Below are positions 43,184-53,746 of a stretch of 64,000 nt of DNA, piece after piece. Numbering within the stretch: position 1 is the stretch's first letter; each line of letters starts with the position of its first letter. The translations under genes were made by a program, and so were the position numbers. Below the pieces are notes generated by a model. The model was not told the origin of the DNA. It did not search any database and was given only the letters and a program-made list of their open reading frames with translations. Origin of the DNA: Gemmobacter caeni (GTDB lineage: Bacteria; Pseudomonadota; Alphaproteobacteria; Rhodobacterales; Rhodobacteraceae); contig NZ_QBKP01000003.1 in NCBI RefSeq assembly GCF_003054195.1, positions 124,001 through 188,000 of the forward strand, in the 5' to 3' direction.

Positions 43184-43549
43184 GTGGACGGACTTCTCCG
43201 AGAATACCTTCCCATTATCATCTTTCTGGTTCTTGCCGTCGGTCTTGGCCTCGTGCTGATCCTCGCCGCCGTGATCCTTGCGGTCAGGAACCCCGACCCC
43301 GAAAAAGTGTCGGCCTATGAATGCGGTTTCAACGCCTTCGACGACGCCCGGATGAAGTTCGACGTGCGGTTCTATCTCGTGTCGATCCTGTTCATCATCT
43401 TCGATCTTGAAGTGGCCTTCCTCTTCCCCTGGGCGGTTGCCTTCGGGGACATGAGCATGGTGGGCTTCTGGTCGATGATGGTCTTCCTGGGCGTTCTGAC
43501 CGTCGGCTTTGCCTATGAATGGAAGAAGGGGGCCTTGGAATGGGCGTGA
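43184..43549 (+). CDS. nuoA: NADH-quinone oxidoreductase subunit A
   Basis: The GTG at 43184, preceded by GAAGGAG, gives the expected 121 residues beginning [14 protein letters not shown]; the longer frame adds 32 unlikely residues. Three transmembrane helices are visible, with the conserved loop [21 protein letters not shown] in shortened form (YECGFN, KFDVRFY) containing the cysteine that changes exposure during the active/deactive transition. It is a membrane subunit near the quinone site. nuoB starts ten bases inside its 3' end. Confidence 0.94.
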   Translation: MDGLLREYLPIIIFLVLAVGLGLVLILAAVILAVRNPDPEKVSAYECGFNAFDDARMKFDVRFYLVSILFIIFDLEVAFLFPWAVAFGDMSMVGFWSMMVFLGVLTVGFAYEWKKGALEWA

Positions 43550-44073
43550 GCACCAGCGCGAACCATGCGGCGAACGACCGCGATGCCGGCATGGTCGCGA
43601 TGAACCGCGACTTGCAGGACAAGGGCTTTCTGCTCACCACCACCGAGGACATCATCAACTGGGCGCGCACCGGCTCGCTGCACTGGATGACCTTTGGTCT
43701 GGCCTGCTGCGCGGTCGAGATGATGCACACCGCCATGCCGCGCTATGACGTGGAACGTTATGGTTTCGCCCCGCGTGCCTCGCCGCGCCAGTCCGATGTG
43801 ATGATCGTTGCGGGCACGCTGACCAACAAGATGGCACCGGCGCTGCGCAAGGTCTATGACCAGATGCCCGAACCGCGCTATGTGATCTCGATGGGCAGCT
43901 GTGCCAATGGCGGTGGCTACTATCATTACAGCTATTCGGTGGTGCGCGGCTGCGACCGTGTGGTTCCGGTGGACATCTACGTTCCCGGTTGCCCGCCCAC
44001 GGCAGAGGCGCTGATGTATGGCATCCTTGCCCTGCAACGGAAAATCCGCCGCACCGGCACGCTGGTCCGCTGA
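43540..44073 (+). CDS. nuoB: NADH-quinone oxidoreductase subunit B
   Basis: I use the ATG at 43540 (177 residues), which overlaps nuoA by ten bases. Ligands of the terminal 4Fe-4S cluster N2 are the tandem cysteines in [10 protein letters not shown], the cysteine in MGSCANGGG and the one in [11 protein letters not shown]. The subunit sits in the connecting module, next to the quinone pocket formed with NuoD. An N-terminal extension of about 20 polar residues ([14 protein letters not shown]) precedes the conserved core. Confidence 0.95.
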   Translation: MGVSTSANHAANDRDAGMVAMNRDLQDKGFLLTTTEDIINWARTGSLHWMTFGLACCAVEMMHTAMPRYDVERYGFAPRASPRQSDVMIVAGTLTNKMAPALRKVYDQMPEPRYVISMGSCANGGGYYHYSYSVVRGCDRVVPVDIYVPGCPPTAEALMYGILALQRKIRRTGTLVR

Positions 44074-44083
44074 GGAGGGGAAG

Positions 44084-44683
44084 ATGTCCGAAGCTCTGAC
44101 GCAACTGGGCGAGCATATCCAGCTGAAGCGCCCGCAGGCCGTTGTCGGTGTCTCCATCGCCTTCGACGAATTGACGGTCGAGGTGACGGCGGCGCAGCTT
44201 GTCGCCTTTATCGACTTCCTGAAGACCGACAGTGCCTGCCGCTTTTCCACTCTGGTGGACATTACAGCGGTCGATCATCCCGAACGCCCGGCGCGTTTCG
44301 ACGTGGTCTATCACTTCCTGTCGATGTACCAGAACCAGCGCATCCGCGTGAAAGCGGCGGTGCGCGAAGACGAGATGGTGCCGTCCATCGTGTCGGTCCA
44401 CCCTTCCGCCAACTGGTTTGAACGCGAAGTGTTCGACATGTTCGGCATCCTGTTCTCGGGTCACCCGGATCTGCGCCGCATCCTGACCGATTACGGCTTC
44501 CGCGGTCATCCGCTGCGCAAGGATTTCCCGACCACCGGCTATACCGAGGTCCGCTATGACGAGGCGCAGAAGCGCGTGGTCTACGAGCCGGTGAAGCTGG
44601 TGCAGGAATATCGCCAGTTCGATTTCCTGAGCCCGTGGGAGGGCGCGCAATATGTGCTGCCCGGCGACGAGAAAAAGGCCTGA
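44084..44683 (+). CDS. nuoC: NADH-quinone oxidoreductase subunit C
   Basis: The ATG at 44084 follows GAGGAGGGG and gives 199 residues. The 30-kDa subunit pattern ends with the highly conserved stretch [19 protein letters not shown] and [12 protein letters not shown]. It belongs to the hydrophilic arm beside NuoD and has no cofactor. It is a separate gene here, not fused to nuoD as in E. coli. Confidence 0.94.
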   Translation: MSEALTQLGEHIQLKRPQAVVGVSIAFDELTVEVTAAQLVAFIDFLKTDSACRFSTLVDITAVDHPERPARFDVVYHFLSMYQNQRIRVKAAVREDEMVPSIVSVHPSANWFEREVFDMFGILFSGHPDLRRILTDYGFRGHPLRKDFPTTGYTEVRYDEAQKRVVYEPVKLVQEYRQFDFLSPWEGAQYVLPGDEKKA

Positions 44684-44738
44684 GCGCGTCAGGGGTGCGG
44701 CTGTGCCTGCGCCCCTCGTGTCGATATGAGGTGAGACG

Positions 44739-45953
44739 ATGGACGGACAATTCGACGACGCGCTGACGGGCGAACAGAAGATCCGCAACTTCAACATCAA
44801 CTTCGGCCCGCAGCACCCCGCGGCGCACGGCGTGTTGCGCCTGGTGCTGGAGCTGGACGGCGAGATCGTGGAACGCTGCGACCCGCATATCGGCCTGCTG
44901 CACCGTGGCACCGAAAAGCTGATGGAAAGCCGGACCTATCTGCAAAACCTGCCCTATCTTGACCGGCTGGACTATGTCGCGCCGATGAACCAGGAACATG
45001 CCTGGTGCATGGCCATCGAAAAGCTGACCGGCACCGTGGTGCCGCGTCGCGCCTCGCTGATCCGCGTGCTTTATTCGGAAATCGGCCGCATCCTGAACCA
45101 CCTGCTGAACGTCACCACGCAGGCGATGGACGTGGGGGCGCTGACCCCGCCGCTCTGGGGCTTTGAAGAGCGCGAGAAGCTGATGGTGTTCTACGAACGC
45201 GCCTGCGGCGCGCGTCTGCACGCCGCCTATTTCCGCCCCGGTGGTGTCCATCAGGATCTGCCGCCCGCGCTGATCGACGATATCGAAGCCTGGACCGAGA
45301 CTTTCCCGAAGGTTCTGGATGATATCGACGGTCTGCTGACCGAGAACCGTATCTTCAAGCAGCGAAATGCCGATATCGGCGTGGTGAGCGAGGAAGATAT
45401 TCTGAACTGGGGTTATTCCGGCGTCATGGTGCGCGGCTCGGGCCTTGCCTGGGATCTGCGGCGCGCGCAGCCCTATGAGTGCTATGACGAATTCGACTTC
45501 CTGATCCCGGTCGGCAAAAACGGCGATTGCTATGACCGCTATCTCTGCCGGATGGCAGAGATGCGCGAAAGCGTGAAGATCATGCGTCAGGCCATCGCCA
45601 AGCTGCGCGAACCGGCAGCGAAGACCGACGTTCTGGCGCGCGGCAAGCTGACCCCGCCGAAGCGTGGTGACATGAAGACCTCGATGGAAAGCCTGATCCA
45701 TCACTTCAAGCTCTACACCGAAGGTTTCCACGTCCCGGCGGGCGAGGTCTATGCCGCTGTCGAAGCGCCAAAGGGCGAATTCGGTGTGTATCTGGTGGCC
45801 GATGGCACCAACAAGCCTTACCGCGCCAAGCTGCGCGCGCCGGGCTATCCGCACCTGCAATCCATGGACTACATCGCCAAGGGCCATCAGCTTGCCGATG
45901 TGGCCGCCATCATCGGCACGATGGATGTCGTGTTCGGGGAGATCGACCGCTAA
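44739..45953 (+). CDS. nuoD: NADH-quinone oxidoreductase subunit D
   Basis: The 404-residue 49-kDa subunit shows [33 protein letters not shown] and [11 protein letters not shown] near the N terminus, which line the quinone cavity. The C terminus is GEIDR, as in most homologues. Its TAA overlaps the nuoE ATG (TAATG). A 55-bp gap precedes it. Length and motifs are normal. Confidence 0.95.
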   Translation: MDGQFDDALTGEQKIRNFNINFGPQHPAAHGVLRLVLELDGEIVERCDPHIGLLHRGTEKLMESRTYLQNLPYLDRLDYVAPMNQEHAWCMAIEKLTGTVVPRRASLIRVLYSEIGRILNHLLNVTTQAMDVGALTPPLWGFEEREKLMVFYERACGARLHAAYFRPGGVHQDLPPALIDDIEAWTETFPKVLDDIDGLLTENRIFKQRNADIGVVSEEDILNWGYSGVMVRGSGLAWDLRRAQPYECYDEFDFLIPVGKNGDCYDRYLCRMAEMRESVKIMRQAIAKLREPAAKTDVLARGKLTPPKRGDMKTSMESLIHHFKLYTEGFHVPAGEVYAAVEAPKGEFGVYLVADGTNKPYRAKLRAPGYPHLQSMDYIAKGHQLADVAAIIGTMDVVFGEIDR

Positions 45954-47062
45954 TGCTCCGCCGTCTGCATAAAGAACAGCCTGCTTCCTTTGCTTTCACG
46001 CCCGCCAACATGGAATGGGCGCAGGGGCAGATTTCCAAATATCCCGAGGGTCGTCAGGCCAGCGCCATCATCCCGCTGCTGTTCCGCGCGCAGGAACAGG
46101 AGGGCTGGCTGACCCGCGCGGCCATCGAATATGTGGCCGACCTGCTGGGCATGGCGCATATCCGGGCGCTGGAAGTGGCGACCTTCTACTTCATGTTCCA
46201 GCTTCAACCCGTTGGCACTGTTGCGAATATTCAGATTTGCGGCACGACGTCCTGCATGATCTGCGGCGCGGAAGAACTGATCGCGGTCTGCAAGGAACTG
46301 ATCGCCCCGACGCCGCACACGCTGTCGGCGGATGGCAAGTTCTCGTGGGAAGAGGTCGAATGCCTCGGGGCTTGTGCCAATGCGCCGATGGCGCAGATCG
46401 GCAAGGACTATTACGAGGATCTGAGCGCCGAGAAGCTGCGCGAGATGATCGCCCGCTTCTCGAAGGGTGAGGTGCCGGTGCCGGGTTCGCAAACCGGGCG
46501 CTATTCGTCGGAACCGGCGACCGGGCTGACCTCGCTGAAGGAATATGACAGCGGTCGCACGCAGTATAACGCCTCGGTGGATCGTGCAGTGAAAGTCGGC
46601 GATACGGTGAAGCGGATCGACGGCACCGAAGTTCCGATCCTGACACCCTGGCGTCAGAAGCCTGCGGCGGAAGCCCCGGCTGTGACCGAGGAAGCCCCGG
46701 CGCCCGCCGCGCGTGGCATCGACCAGGCCACTGCCGAAGTGCTGACCGCCAAGCCTGAAACGGCTGCCGCCCCGGAAGGTACGCAGCCGAAGGGTCTGAC
46801 GGCGGCGCGCGATGGCCAGGCTGACGATCTGAAAAAGATCGAGGGTATCGGACCGGCGCTGGAAAAGCTGTGCCATGAGCTTGGCATCTTCCACTTTGAC
46901 CAGATCGCCCAATGGGGCGAAGCCGAAATCGCGTGGATGGACAGCAATCTGAAGGGCTTCCGTGGGCGTGTGACCCGCGACAAATGGGTCAATCAGGCGA
47001 AGATCATCGTGACCGAGGGGATGGACGCCTTCCTCGAACGCGCCAAGACCAACGATTACTGA
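45953..47062 (+). CDS. nuoE: NADH-quinone oxidoreductase subunit E with long C-terminal extension
   Basis: The first 190 residues or so are the 24-kDa thioredoxin-like subunit, with 2Fe-2S (N1a) cysteines in [10 protein letters not shown] and [10 protein letters not shown]. The chain goes on to 369 residues, against roughly 165-240 for most NuoE. The linker is Ala/Pro/Glu-rich (about 220-280). It is followed by a small helical module, [20 protein letters not shown] in shortened form ([27 protein letters not shown]), resembling a helix-hairpin-helix. Such a tail is known in this bacterial order but has no defined role. Confidence 0.93.
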   Translation: MLRRLHKEQPASFAFTPANMEWAQGQISKYPEGRQASAIIPLLFRAQEQEGWLTRAAIEYVADLLGMAHIRALEVATFYFMFQLQPVGTVANIQICGTTSCMICGAEELIAVCKELIAPTPHTLSADGKFSWEEVECLGACANAPMAQIGKDYYEDLSAEKLREMIARFSKGEVPVPGSQTGRYSSEPATGLTSLKEYDSGRTQYNASVDRAVKVGDTVKRIDGTEVPILTPWRQKPAAEAPAVTEEAPAPAARGIDQATAEVLTAKPETAAAPEGTQPKGLTAARDGQADDLKKIEGIGPALEKLCHELGIFHFDQIAQWGEAEIAWMDSNLKGFRGRVTRDKWVNQAKIIVTEGMDAFLERAKTNDY

Positions 47063-47072
47063 GGAGCTGGCG

Positions 47073-47309
47073 ATGACGACCCCCACCCCCGAACAGAAGC
47101 GGCTGGCGCGTGACTCGCGTCTGGTTGCCTTCGTGATCGCGGGGACCATGCTGTTGTGGATGGGGGCGCAATGGGTTGGCGGGCAGGTGGGGCTGGAAGC
47201 CCGCTATGCCTTCCTGTTCGACCTCGCCGCACTGGCCGCGTTCTTCTGGGCGCTGGTCGTCACTTACCAGATCTGGCGGCGGCACAAAGCCGTCAACCGG
47301 GGAAATTGA
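47073..47309 (+). CDS. DUF5337 family small membrane protein in the nuo operon
   Basis: This 78-residue protein follows nuoE by ten bases, with GAGGAGCTGGCG before its ATG. Two hydrophobic helices (LVAFVIAGTMLLWMGAQW and AFLFDLAALAAFFWALVV) connect through a short loop, and the ends are basic. It fits DUF5337, known from nuo operons of this group. It is not one of the 14 core subunits. An accessory or assembly role for complex I is a guess from location. Confidence 0.78.
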   Translation: MTTPTPEQKRLARDSRLVAFVIAGTMLLWMGAQWVGGQVGLEARYAFLFDLAALAAFFWALVVTYQIWRRHKAVNRGN

Positions 47310-47318
47310 GGGCACAAG

Positions 47319-48614
47319 ATGCTGAAGGATCAGGACCGGATCTTCACCAACCTCTACGGGATGCACGACCGCAGCCTGAAAGGGGCCATGGCGCGCGGCC
47401 ACTGGGACAAGACCGCCGATCTGCTGGCGCTTGGCCGTGACGGCATCATCCAGATCATGAAGGACTCCGGTCTGCGTGGCCGGGGGGGCGCGGGTTTCCC
47501 GACCGGCATGAAATGGTCCTTCATGCCGAAGCAATCCGATGGCCGCCCGTCCTATCTGGTGGTGAACGCCGACGAATCCGAACCCGCGACCTGCAAGGAC
47601 CGCGAGATCATGCGCCACGATCCGCATACGCTGATCGAGGGCTGTCTTGTCGCCGGTTTCGCCATGGGTGCGGTGGCGGCCTATATCTACATCCGGGGCG
47701 AATACATCCGCGAGAAAGAGGCGCTGCAAGCCGCCATCGACGAATGCTATGACGCGGGTCTGATCGGCAAGAACGCCTGCAAGTCGGGCTATGATTTCGA
47801 TGTCTACCTGCATCACGGGGCGGGCGCCTATATCTGCGGCGAGGAAACCGCGCTGCTGGAAAGCCTTGAAGGCAAGAAGGGCATGCCCCGGATGAAGCCG
47901 CCGTTCCCGGCGGGGTCCGGCCTTTATGGCTGCCCGACCACGGTGAACAACGTCGAATCCATCGCCGTCGCGCCGACCATCCTGCGCCGTGGGGCCGCCT
48001 GGTTTGCCAGCTTCGGCCGCCCGAACAATGCGGGCGTGAAGCTGTTTGCCATGTCGGGCCATGTGAACACGCCCTGCGTGATCGAAGAAACCATGTCGAT
48101 CCCGATGCGCGAACTGATCGAGAAGCATGGCGGTGGTGTTCGCGGCGGCTGGAAGAACCTGAAGGCTGTCATCCCCGGCGGGGCTTCCTGCCCGGTGATC
48201 CCGGCCGACAAATGCGAAGACGCGATCATGGATTACGACGGGATGCGCGCGCTGCAATCGTCGTTCGGCACCGCCTGCATGATCGTGATGGATCAGCAGA
48301 CCGACATCGTGAAGGCGATCTGGCGGCTGGCGAAGTTCTTCAAGCATGAAAGCTGCGGCCAGTGCACGCCCTGCCGCGAAGGCACCGGCTGGATGATGCG
48401 GGTGATGGACCGTCTGGTGCGCGGCGAGGCCGAGGTCGAGGAAATCGACATGCTGCTGAGCGTGACCAAGCAGGTGGAGGGCCACACGATCTGTGCGCTT
48501 GGCGATGCGGCGGCCTGGCCGATCCAGGGCCTGATCCGGCATTACCGCGAGGAAATCGAGGACCGCATCAAGGCCAAGAAGACCGGCCGCATGGGCGCGA
48601 TGGCGGCGGAGTGA
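47319..48614 (+). CDS. nuoF: NADH-quinone oxidoreductase subunit F
   Basis: The 431-residue 51-kDa flavoprotein has the NADH-binding glycine-rich loop [13 protein letters not shown], the FMN region [16 protein letters not shown] and [19 protein letters not shown] in shortened form ([12 protein letters not shown]). The N3 4Fe-4S cysteines are in [12 protein letters not shown], and one more is in HTICALGD. It oxidises NADH at the tip of the peripheral arm. Length is typical. It begins nine bases after the DUF5337 gene. Confidence 0.95.
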   Translation: MLKDQDRIFTNLYGMHDRSLKGAMARGHWDKTADLLALGRDGIIQIMKDSGLRGRGGAGFPTGMKWSFMPKQSDGRPSYLVVNADESEPATCKDREIMRHDPHTLIEGCLVAGFAMGAVAAYIYIRGEYIREKEALQAAIDECYDAGLIGKNACKSGYDFDVYLHHGAGAYICGEETALLESLEGKKGMPRMKPPFPAGSGLYGCPTTVNNVESIAVAPTILRRGAAWFASFGRPNNAGVKLFAMSGHVNTPCVIEETMSIPMRELIEKHGGGVRGGWKNLKAVIPGGASCPVIPADKCEDAIMDYDGMRALQSSFGTACMIVMDQQTDIVKAIWRLAKFFKHESCGQCTPCREGTGWMMRVMDRLVRGEAEVEEIDMLLSVTKQVEGHTICALGDAAAWPIQGLIRHYREEIEDRIKAKKTGRMGAMAAE

Positions 48615-48619
48615 GCCTG

Positions 48620-49015
48620 ATGAACCGCGTATTCCCCCATTACATTGCGATGACGGCAGGGCTGCTTGCGGCCTGTCCCGCCATGGCGGAGCAATGGCTG
48701 GTGGATTGCGGCGGCCGTCAGGTCGACCTCGGGCGGCTTGAGCTTGATGCAAAAGGGGCCGGGCCGAAGGGTGTCATCACCCTGTCGGAGCATGACGCAG
48801 CCAACCGCAGTTTTGTCATGCATGTGCGCCCGAAGGATCTGTGGTCTGAAAAGCAGGCGGCACCTTCCGCCACCTTGGCGGCTGACCTGACGATTTGCCC
48901 GTATCTGAATGGACGCGCTATGCCGGTCAAGGCGCTGGCGCATACCGACGAGGAATGGGTCTTCCTTGGGACGTGCCAAGGGGATGCCGGTTTCTGGAAG
49001 GGGCTGTGCGGATGA
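48620..49015 (+). CDS. Small secreted protein of unknown function (nuoF-nuoG insert 1)
   Basis: The ATG at 48620 is five bases after the nuoF stop. The 131-residue product has a signal peptide ending near CPAMAEQW. The mature part of about 108 residues has four cysteines (VDCGG, LTICPY, GTCQGD and GLCG at the end), enough for two disulfides in the periplasm. I do not recognise a family. It overlaps the next gene by four bases (ATGA), so all three inserts between nuoF and nuoG form a coupled series. Confidence 0.7.
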   Translation: MNRVFPHYIAMTAGLLAACPAMAEQWLVDCGGRQVDLGRLELDAKGAGPKGVITLSEHDAANRSFVMHVRPKDLWSEKQAAPSATLAADLTICPYLNGRAMPVKALAHTDEEWVFLGTCQGDAGFWKGLCG

Positions 49016-49365
49016 ACCTGACCCCCATCCTCCTTTCGGGCATGGCAGCGGGCCTTTCGGCCTGCGTCGCTGCGCCCGCGCCGCAGGGGGCCTCCGTGAA
49101 GGGGGGCACCTATGCGGTGATGCAGGAGGGGGCGGAATATCAGGCGCAGATCGGCGCGGGCCGGGCAGGCAAGACGCTGACGCGCGCAGGCGCGCAGCCG
49201 GTTTCGGGTGCGACGGTGCGCGTGGCGCCCTTCGCCATGGACCAAGGCAAGCGCGCCAAGGACGTGGCAGCGCAGGCCTGCACGCAGGCCGGCGGGCGCT
49301 TCCAGCCGCAGGCTGTGGGCGGTTATACCGCTGGCGCATGGGAATTCGAGGGGGGCTGCGCATGA
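49012..49365 (+). CDS. Small putative lipoprotein of unknown function (nuoF-nuoG insert 2)
   Basis: The 117-residue product starts at the ATG overlapping the previous stop. The N terminus MNLTPILLSGMAAGLSAC has a lipobox (GLSAC), so it is probably anchored in a membrane through Cys18. The rest is glycine/alanine-rich with two C-terminal cysteines (AAQACTQAGG and EGGCA). No known domain is recognised. It overlaps the next gene by four bases. Confidence 0.65.
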   Translation: MNLTPILLSGMAAGLSACVAAPAPQGASVKGGTYAVMQEGAEYQAQIGAGRAGKTLTRAGAQPVSGATVRVAPFAMDQGKRAKDVAAQACTQAGGRFQPQAVGGYTAGAWEFEGGCA

Positions 49366-49751
49366 GCTTTCAGCATGCCCTGATGCACCTTTATCCGCCG
49401 GTGGTTGCTTTTGCCTTTCTGGTGATAAACCCGGCTCTGACATTCCTGCTTCTGCGCCGTGCCGGTGTTCGTGGTGCGCTACTCGGCTTGGCTCTCGTTT
49501 CGCCGGTGTCGATGGTGTTGGGTGGTTTGGTCTTCCCGTTGATGATGGAAACCATAGTCCATCACGCCATGAACGATGATCTGTGGCCCCCCCTCTGGGT
49601 GCTTTTCAAAGTGGTCCCCCCCGGCAGCTTCGTCGCGGTCCAGATCGCGCGAAGTATCTTTCTGCTTCTTGGCTGCATCGCACCGCTTGCCATACTGGCC
49701 ATGCTGAAATGGCCTGTTCTCAATAACTCCCGTGATCAAGTGGAGATCTGA
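49362..49751 (+). CDS. Small membrane protein of unknown function (nuoF-nuoG insert 3)
   Basis: The ATG at 49362 overlaps the previous stop and gives 129 residues. Three hydrophobic segments are visible ([54 protein letters not shown]). The loop between the second and third has EDLWPP-like polar residues ([13 protein letters not shown]). The G+C content looks lower than in nuo genes next to it, which hints at later acquisition. Its stop is one base before the nuoG start. Confidence 0.65.
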   Translation: MSFQHALMHLYPPVVAFAFLVINPALTFLLLRRAGVRGALLGLALVSPVSMVLGGLVFPLMMETIVHHAMNDDLWPPLWVLFKVVPPGSFVAVQIARSIFLLLGCIAPLAILAMLKWPVLNNSRDQVEI

Positions 49752-49752
49752 C

Positions 49753-51765
49753 GTGAGCAACCTCAAGAAAATCATCATCGACGGTATCGAGGTCGAGGTT
49801 GACGCCGCGATGACGATCATTCAGGCGGCCGAGGTCGCGGGGATCGAGATTCCGCGCTTCTGCTACCACGAGCGTCTGTCCATCGCGGGCAACTGCCGGA
49901 TGTGTCTGGTCGAGGTTGTCGGCGGCCCGCCGAAGCCGGCTGCCTCCTGCGCCATGCAGGTGCGCGACCTGCGCCCCGGCCCGAATGGCGAGCCGCCGGT
50001 GGTCAAGACCAACTCGCCCATGGTGAAGAAGGCCCGCGAGGGGGTGATGGAGTTCCTGCTCATCAACCATCCGCTCGACTGCCCGATCTGCGATCAGGGC
50101 GGCGAATGCGACCTGCAAGATCAGGCCATGGCCTATGGTGTGGATTTCAGCCGCTACCGCGAGCCGAAACGTGCCTCCGAGAACCTGAACCTTGGCCCGC
50201 TGGTCAAGACCGAGATGACGCGCTGCATCTCCTGCACGCGCTGCGTCCGCTTCACCACTGAAGTCGCGGGCATCACCCAGATGGGCCAGACCGGCCGGGG
50301 CGAGGACAGCGAGATCACCAGCTATCTGAATGAAACGCTGGCCTCCAACCTTCAGGGCAATATCATCGACCTTTGCCCGGTCGGCGCGCTGACCTCGAAA
50401 CCCTATGCCTTCACCGCCCGTCCGTGGGAACTGACCAAGACCGAAAGCATCGACGTGATGGATGCGCTGGGGTCGAATATCCGCGTCGATACCAAGGGGC
50501 GCGAAGTGATGCGCATCATCCCGCGCAACCATGACGGCGTGAACGAGGAATGGCTGGCTGACAAGAGCCGCTTCATCTGGGACGGCCTGCGCCGCCAGCG
50601 GCTTGATACGCCCTACATCCGTGAGAACGGCCGCCTGCGGAAGGCAAGCTGGGGCGAGGCGCTGGCCGCTGCCGCTGCTGCCATGAAGGGCCGCAAGGTG
50701 ACCGGCATCGTGGGTGATCTGGTGCCGGTCGAGGCTGCTTACAGCCTGAAAACGCTCGTGGAATCGCTGGGCGGCGCGGTTGAATGCCGCACCGATGGCG
50801 CGAAACTTCCGGCAGGCAACCGCGCGGCTTATGTCGGCACTGCCGCCATCGAGGATATCGACGCGGCGCAAACGATCCTGCTGATCGGCACCGACCCGCG
50901 CAACGAGGCGCCTGTTCTGAACGCCCGGATCCGCAAGGCCTGGGCGCGGGGTGCCGATGTGGCGCTGATCGGCCGCGCGGTCGATCTGACCTATGATTAC
51001 GCGCATCTCGGCACCGACCGGAACGCGCTGACCGCGCTGGTGGGCAAGGCTGCGGCCTCGGACAAGCCCGCGCTGGTGATCGTGGGGCAGGGCGCGCTGA
51101 TTGAGGCCGATGGCGCCGCCGTTCTGGCCGAGGCGCAGGCCTATTGCGCCACCACCGGCGCGAAGCTGCTGGTCCTGCATACCGCCGCTGCCCGCGTGGG
51201 CGCGATGGATGTGGGCTGCACCACCGAGGGCGGGCTGAAAGGCGCGACCGAAGGGGCCGAGGTGATCTATAACCTTGGCGCCGATGAGGTGGAGATCGAG
51301 GCCGGTGCCTTCGTGATCTATCAGGGCAGCCATGGGGATCGCGGGGCGCATCGCGCCGACATCATCCTGCCGGGCGCCGCCTATACGGAAGAAAACGGTC
51401 TGTTCGTGAACACCGAAGGCCGCCCGCAACTGGCGATGCGCGCCGGGTTTGCGCCGGGCGATGCCAAGGAAAACTGGGCGATCCTGCGGGCGCTGTCGGC
51501 CGAGATCGGCTCGACCTTGGGTTGGGACAGCTTGGCCGAGCTGCGCTCGCGCATCGTGGCGGCGCATCCGCATCTGGGCCGTATCGACGAACTGGCCAGC
51601 AACGAAGGCGTGGCGCTGCCGCGTGCGGCGCTGGGGAATGCGCCCTTCGGTCTGGTGGTGAAGGATTACTACCTGACCAACCCGATCGCCCGTGCATCGA
51701 GCCTGATGGGCGAGTTGCAGGCGATGGCTGCCGCGCGCACCGACGCGCCGCTGGCGGCGGAGTAA
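49753..51765 (+). CDS. nuoG: NADH-quinone oxidoreductase subunit G
   Basis: I choose the GTG at 49753, with GGAG eight bases upstream, over another GTG at 49732 that would overlap the previous gene. The product has 670 residues. The ferredoxin-like start carries N1b cysteines in [17 protein letters not shown]. Next come the N5-type motif in [17 protein letters not shown] and the N4 cysteines in [11 protein letters not shown] molybdopterin-oxidoreductase-like domain without cofactor follows. It forms most of the electron wire of the peripheral arm. Confidence 0.94.
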   Translation: MSNLKKIIIDGIEVEVDAAMTIIQAAEVAGIEIPRFCYHERLSIAGNCRMCLVEVVGGPPKPAASCAMQVRDLRPGPNGEPPVVKTNSPMVKKAREGVMEFLLINHPLDCPICDQGGECDLQDQAMAYGVDFSRYREPKRASENLNLGPLVKTEMTRCISCTRCVRFTTEVAGITQMGQTGRGEDSEITSYLNETLASNLQGNIIDLCPVGALTSKPYAFTARPWELTKTESIDVMDALGSNIRVDTKGREVMRIIPRNHDGVNEEWLADKSRFIWDGLRRQRLDTPYIRENGRLRKASWGEALAAAAAAMKGRKVTGIVGDLVPVEAAYSLKTLVESLGGAVECRTDGAKLPAGNRAAYVGTAAIEDIDAAQTILLIGTDPRNEAPVLNARIRKAWARGADVALIGRAVDLTYDYAHLGTDRNALTALVGKAAASDKPALVIVGQGALIEADGAAVLAEAQAYCATTGAKLLVLHTAAARVGAMDVGCTTEGGLKGATEGAEVIYNLGADEVEIEAGAFVIYQGSHGDRGAHRADIILPGAAYTEENGLFVNTEGRPQLAMRAGFAPGDAKENWAILRALSAEIGSTLGWDSLAELRSRIVAAHPHLGRIDELASNEGVALPRAALGNAPFGLVVKDYYLTNPIARASSLMGELQAMAAARTDAPLAAE

Positions 51766-51769
51766 CCGG

Positions 51770-52168
51770 ATGCGCGCCGCCGCCTCCCTGCTTGGCCTGA
51801 CGACCGCCGCGGCGGTGCTTTCGGGCTGCGCAGGGGACAGCGCCGACGCGCCGCCGCCTTCGGCCCGGTATGAGCGGATCGAGACGATCCTGCTTGACGG
51901 GGATCTGGTCAATTTCCGTGTCGCCATGACCGGCGCACGGAATGATGGGGATGTCGAGGCCTATGCGCGCTGCGCGGCGGCCCAATATGCGCTGATCCGG
52001 GGTTTCGGGTTCGCGCGGCATGTGCGCACCACGGTGGCACAGGATGGAAACAACTGGCGCGGCGATGCGGTCTATGTGATCTCGGCCGCGCTGCCCCGCG
52101 GGTTGCGGACGATCGACGCCGAGGTAACGGTGCGCGATTGCGGCGCGCAGGGGATACCGACGGTATGA
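51770..52168 (+). CDS. Small putative lipoprotein between nuoG and nuoH
   Basis: The 132-residue product begins four bases after nuoG. The N terminus MRAAASLLGLTTAAAVLSGC has a lipobox (LSGC) followed by a short Asp/Pro linker. The mature part (RYERIETILLDGDLVNFRV, YARCAAAQYALIRGFGF) is a compact alpha/beta domain with two cysteines. No family is recognised. Rhodobacter-type nuo operons are known to contain unidentified frames at such places. Confidence 0.68.
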   Translation: MRAAASLLGLTTAAAVLSGCAGDSADAPPPSARYERIETILLDGDLVNFRVAMTGARNDGDVEAYARCAAAQYALIRGFGFARHVRTTVAQDGNNWRGDAVYVISAALPRGLRTIDAEVTVRDCGAQGIPTV

Positions 52169-52198
52169 AAAAGACTTGGGCTGAGGGACCAGAGGCAA

Positions 52199-53236
52199 AT
52201 GGCTGAATTTCTGCAAACAGGTCTGGGGACGGCGCTGCTGATCGCGGCGCAATGTCTTCTGGTCATCGCCTTCGTGATGATCTCCTTGTTGTTCCTCGTC
52301 TATGGCGACCGCAAGATCTGGGCGGCCGTCCAGATGCGGCGGGGCCCGAACGTGGTGGGCGCCTTTGGCCTGCTGCAATCGGTGGCCGACGCCCTGAAAT
52401 ATGTGGTGAAAGAGGTCGTGGTGCCCGCGGGTGCCGACCGTCCGGTGTTCTTCCTTGCGCCGATGCTGTCCTTCGTTCTGGCGATGATCGCCTGGGCGGT
52501 GGTGCCGTTCTCGGATGGCTGGGTGCTGTCGGACATCAACGTGGCCATCCTTTATGTCTTCGCCATTTCCTCGCTGGAGGTTTATGGCGTGATCATGGGC
52601 GGCTGGGCCTCGAACTCCAAATACCCGTTCCTCGGCTCGCTGCGGTCGGCCGCGCAGATGATTTCCTACGAAGTGTCGCTGGGTCTGATCATCATCGGCA
52701 TCATCATCTCGACCGGCTCGATGAACTTCGGTGACATCGTGCGGGCGCAGGATACCGGCTGGGGCCTGTTCGGCTGGTACTGGCTGCCGCATCTGCCGAT
52801 GGTGGCGCTGTTCTTCATCTCGGCGCTGGCCGAAACCAACCGCCCGCCCTTCGATCTGCCCGAAGCGGAATCCGAACTGGTGGCCGGCTATCAGGTGGAA
52901 TATTCGGCAACGCCGTTCCTTCTGTTCATGGCGGGCGAATATATCGCCATCTTCCTGATGTGCGCGCTGATTTCGCTGCTGTTCTTCGGCGGCTGGCTGT
53001 CGCCCATTCCGGGCCTGCCGGATGGCGCGCTGTGGATGGTCGCCAAGATGGCCTTCTTCTTCTTCATGTTCGCCATGGTGAAGGCGATTGTGCCGCGCTA
53101 CCGCTATGACCAGCTGATGCGGATTGGCTGGAAAGTCTTCCTGCCGCTGTCGCTCGCCTGGGTGGTGATCGTGGCATTCCTTGCAAAATACGAAGTTCTG
53201 GGCGGCCTCTGGGCACGCTGGACCATCGGGGGCTGA
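52199..53236 (+). CDS. nuoH: NADH-quinone oxidoreductase subunit H
   Basis: The 345-residue membrane subunit has eight hydrophobic helices. Conserved cytoplasmic loops are seen in [30 protein letters not shown] and the acidic quinone-pocket loop [19 protein letters not shown] in shortened form ([14 protein letters not shown]). It connects the peripheral arm to the proton-pumping arm. Normal length; it is followed by nuoI after one base. Confidence 0.95.
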   Translation: MAEFLQTGLGTALLIAAQCLLVIAFVMISLLFLVYGDRKIWAAVQMRRGPNVVGAFGLLQSVADALKYVVKEVVVPAGADRPVFFLAPMLSFVLAMIAWAVVPFSDGWVLSDINVAILYVFAISSLEVYGVIMGGWASNSKYPFLGSLRSAAQMISYEVSLGLIIIGIIISTGSMNFGDIVRAQDTGWGLFGWYWLPHLPMVALFFISALAETNRPPFDLPEAESELVAGYQVEYSATPFLLFMAGEYIAIFLMCALISLLFFGGWLSPIPGLPDGALWMVAKMAFFFFMFAMVKAIVPRYRYDQLMRIGWKVFLPLSLAWVVIVAFLAKYEVLGGLWARWTIGG

Positions 53237-53237
53237 G

Positions 53238-53741
53238 ATGGGCGAAACGCGCGCAATCGACTTCAACCGGGCAGCGAAATATTTCCTGCTGGTGGATTTC
53301 ATCAAGGGCTTCGGTCTGGGCCTGCGGTATTTCTTCGCGCCGAAATCGACGCTGAACTACCCGCATGAAAAGGGGCCGCTGTCGCCGCGCTTCCGGGGCG
53401 AACACGCGCTGCGCCGCTATCCGAACGGCGAGGAACGCTGCATCGCCTGCAAGCTGTGCGAGGCGATTTGCCCCGCGCAAGCCATCACCATCGACGCGGA
53501 ACCACGCGAAGATGGCAGCCGCCGCACCACGCGCTATGACATCGACATGACGAAATGCATCTACTGCGGCTTCTGTCAGGAAGCCTGCCCGGTGGATGCC
53601 ATCGTCGAGGGGCCGAATTTCGAATTCTCGACCGAGACCCGCGAGGAGCTTTACTACGACAAGGCAAAGCTTCTGGACAACGGCGCCCGCTGGGAGGCCG
53701 AGATTGCCCGCAATCTTGAAATCGACGCGCCCTATCGGTAA
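53238..53741 (+). CDS. nuoI: NADH-quinone oxidoreductase subunit I
   Basis: The ATG at 53238 gives 167 residues. Two ferredoxin motifs, [14 protein letters not shown] and [14 protein letters not shown], bind the N6a and N6b 4Fe-4S clusters. An amphipathic N terminus ([19 protein letters not shown]) rests on the membrane. It passes electrons to NuoB. Motifs and length are normal. Confidence 0.95.
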   Translation: MGETRAIDFNRAAKYFLLVDFIKGFGLGLRYFFAPKSTLNYPHEKGPLSPRFRGEHALRRYPNGEERCIACKLCEAICPAQAITIDAEPREDGSRRTTRYDIDMTKCIYCGFCQEACPVDAIVEGPNFEFSTETREELYYDKAKLLDNGARWEAEIARNLEIDAPYR

Positions 53742-53746
53742 TCCCC

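Noticed and set aside
49732-49752. Earlier GTG start for nuoG
   Set aside because: It lies inside the preceding gene and lacks a ribosome-binding site; the GTG at 49753 has GGAG at a suitable distance.
51362-53305. Long minus-strand open frame (about 647 codons) opposite nuoG/nuoH
   Set aside because: The product is Arg/His/Gln/Asp-rich without any domain. It is the antisense shadow of high-GC nuo genes, whose protein identity is certain.
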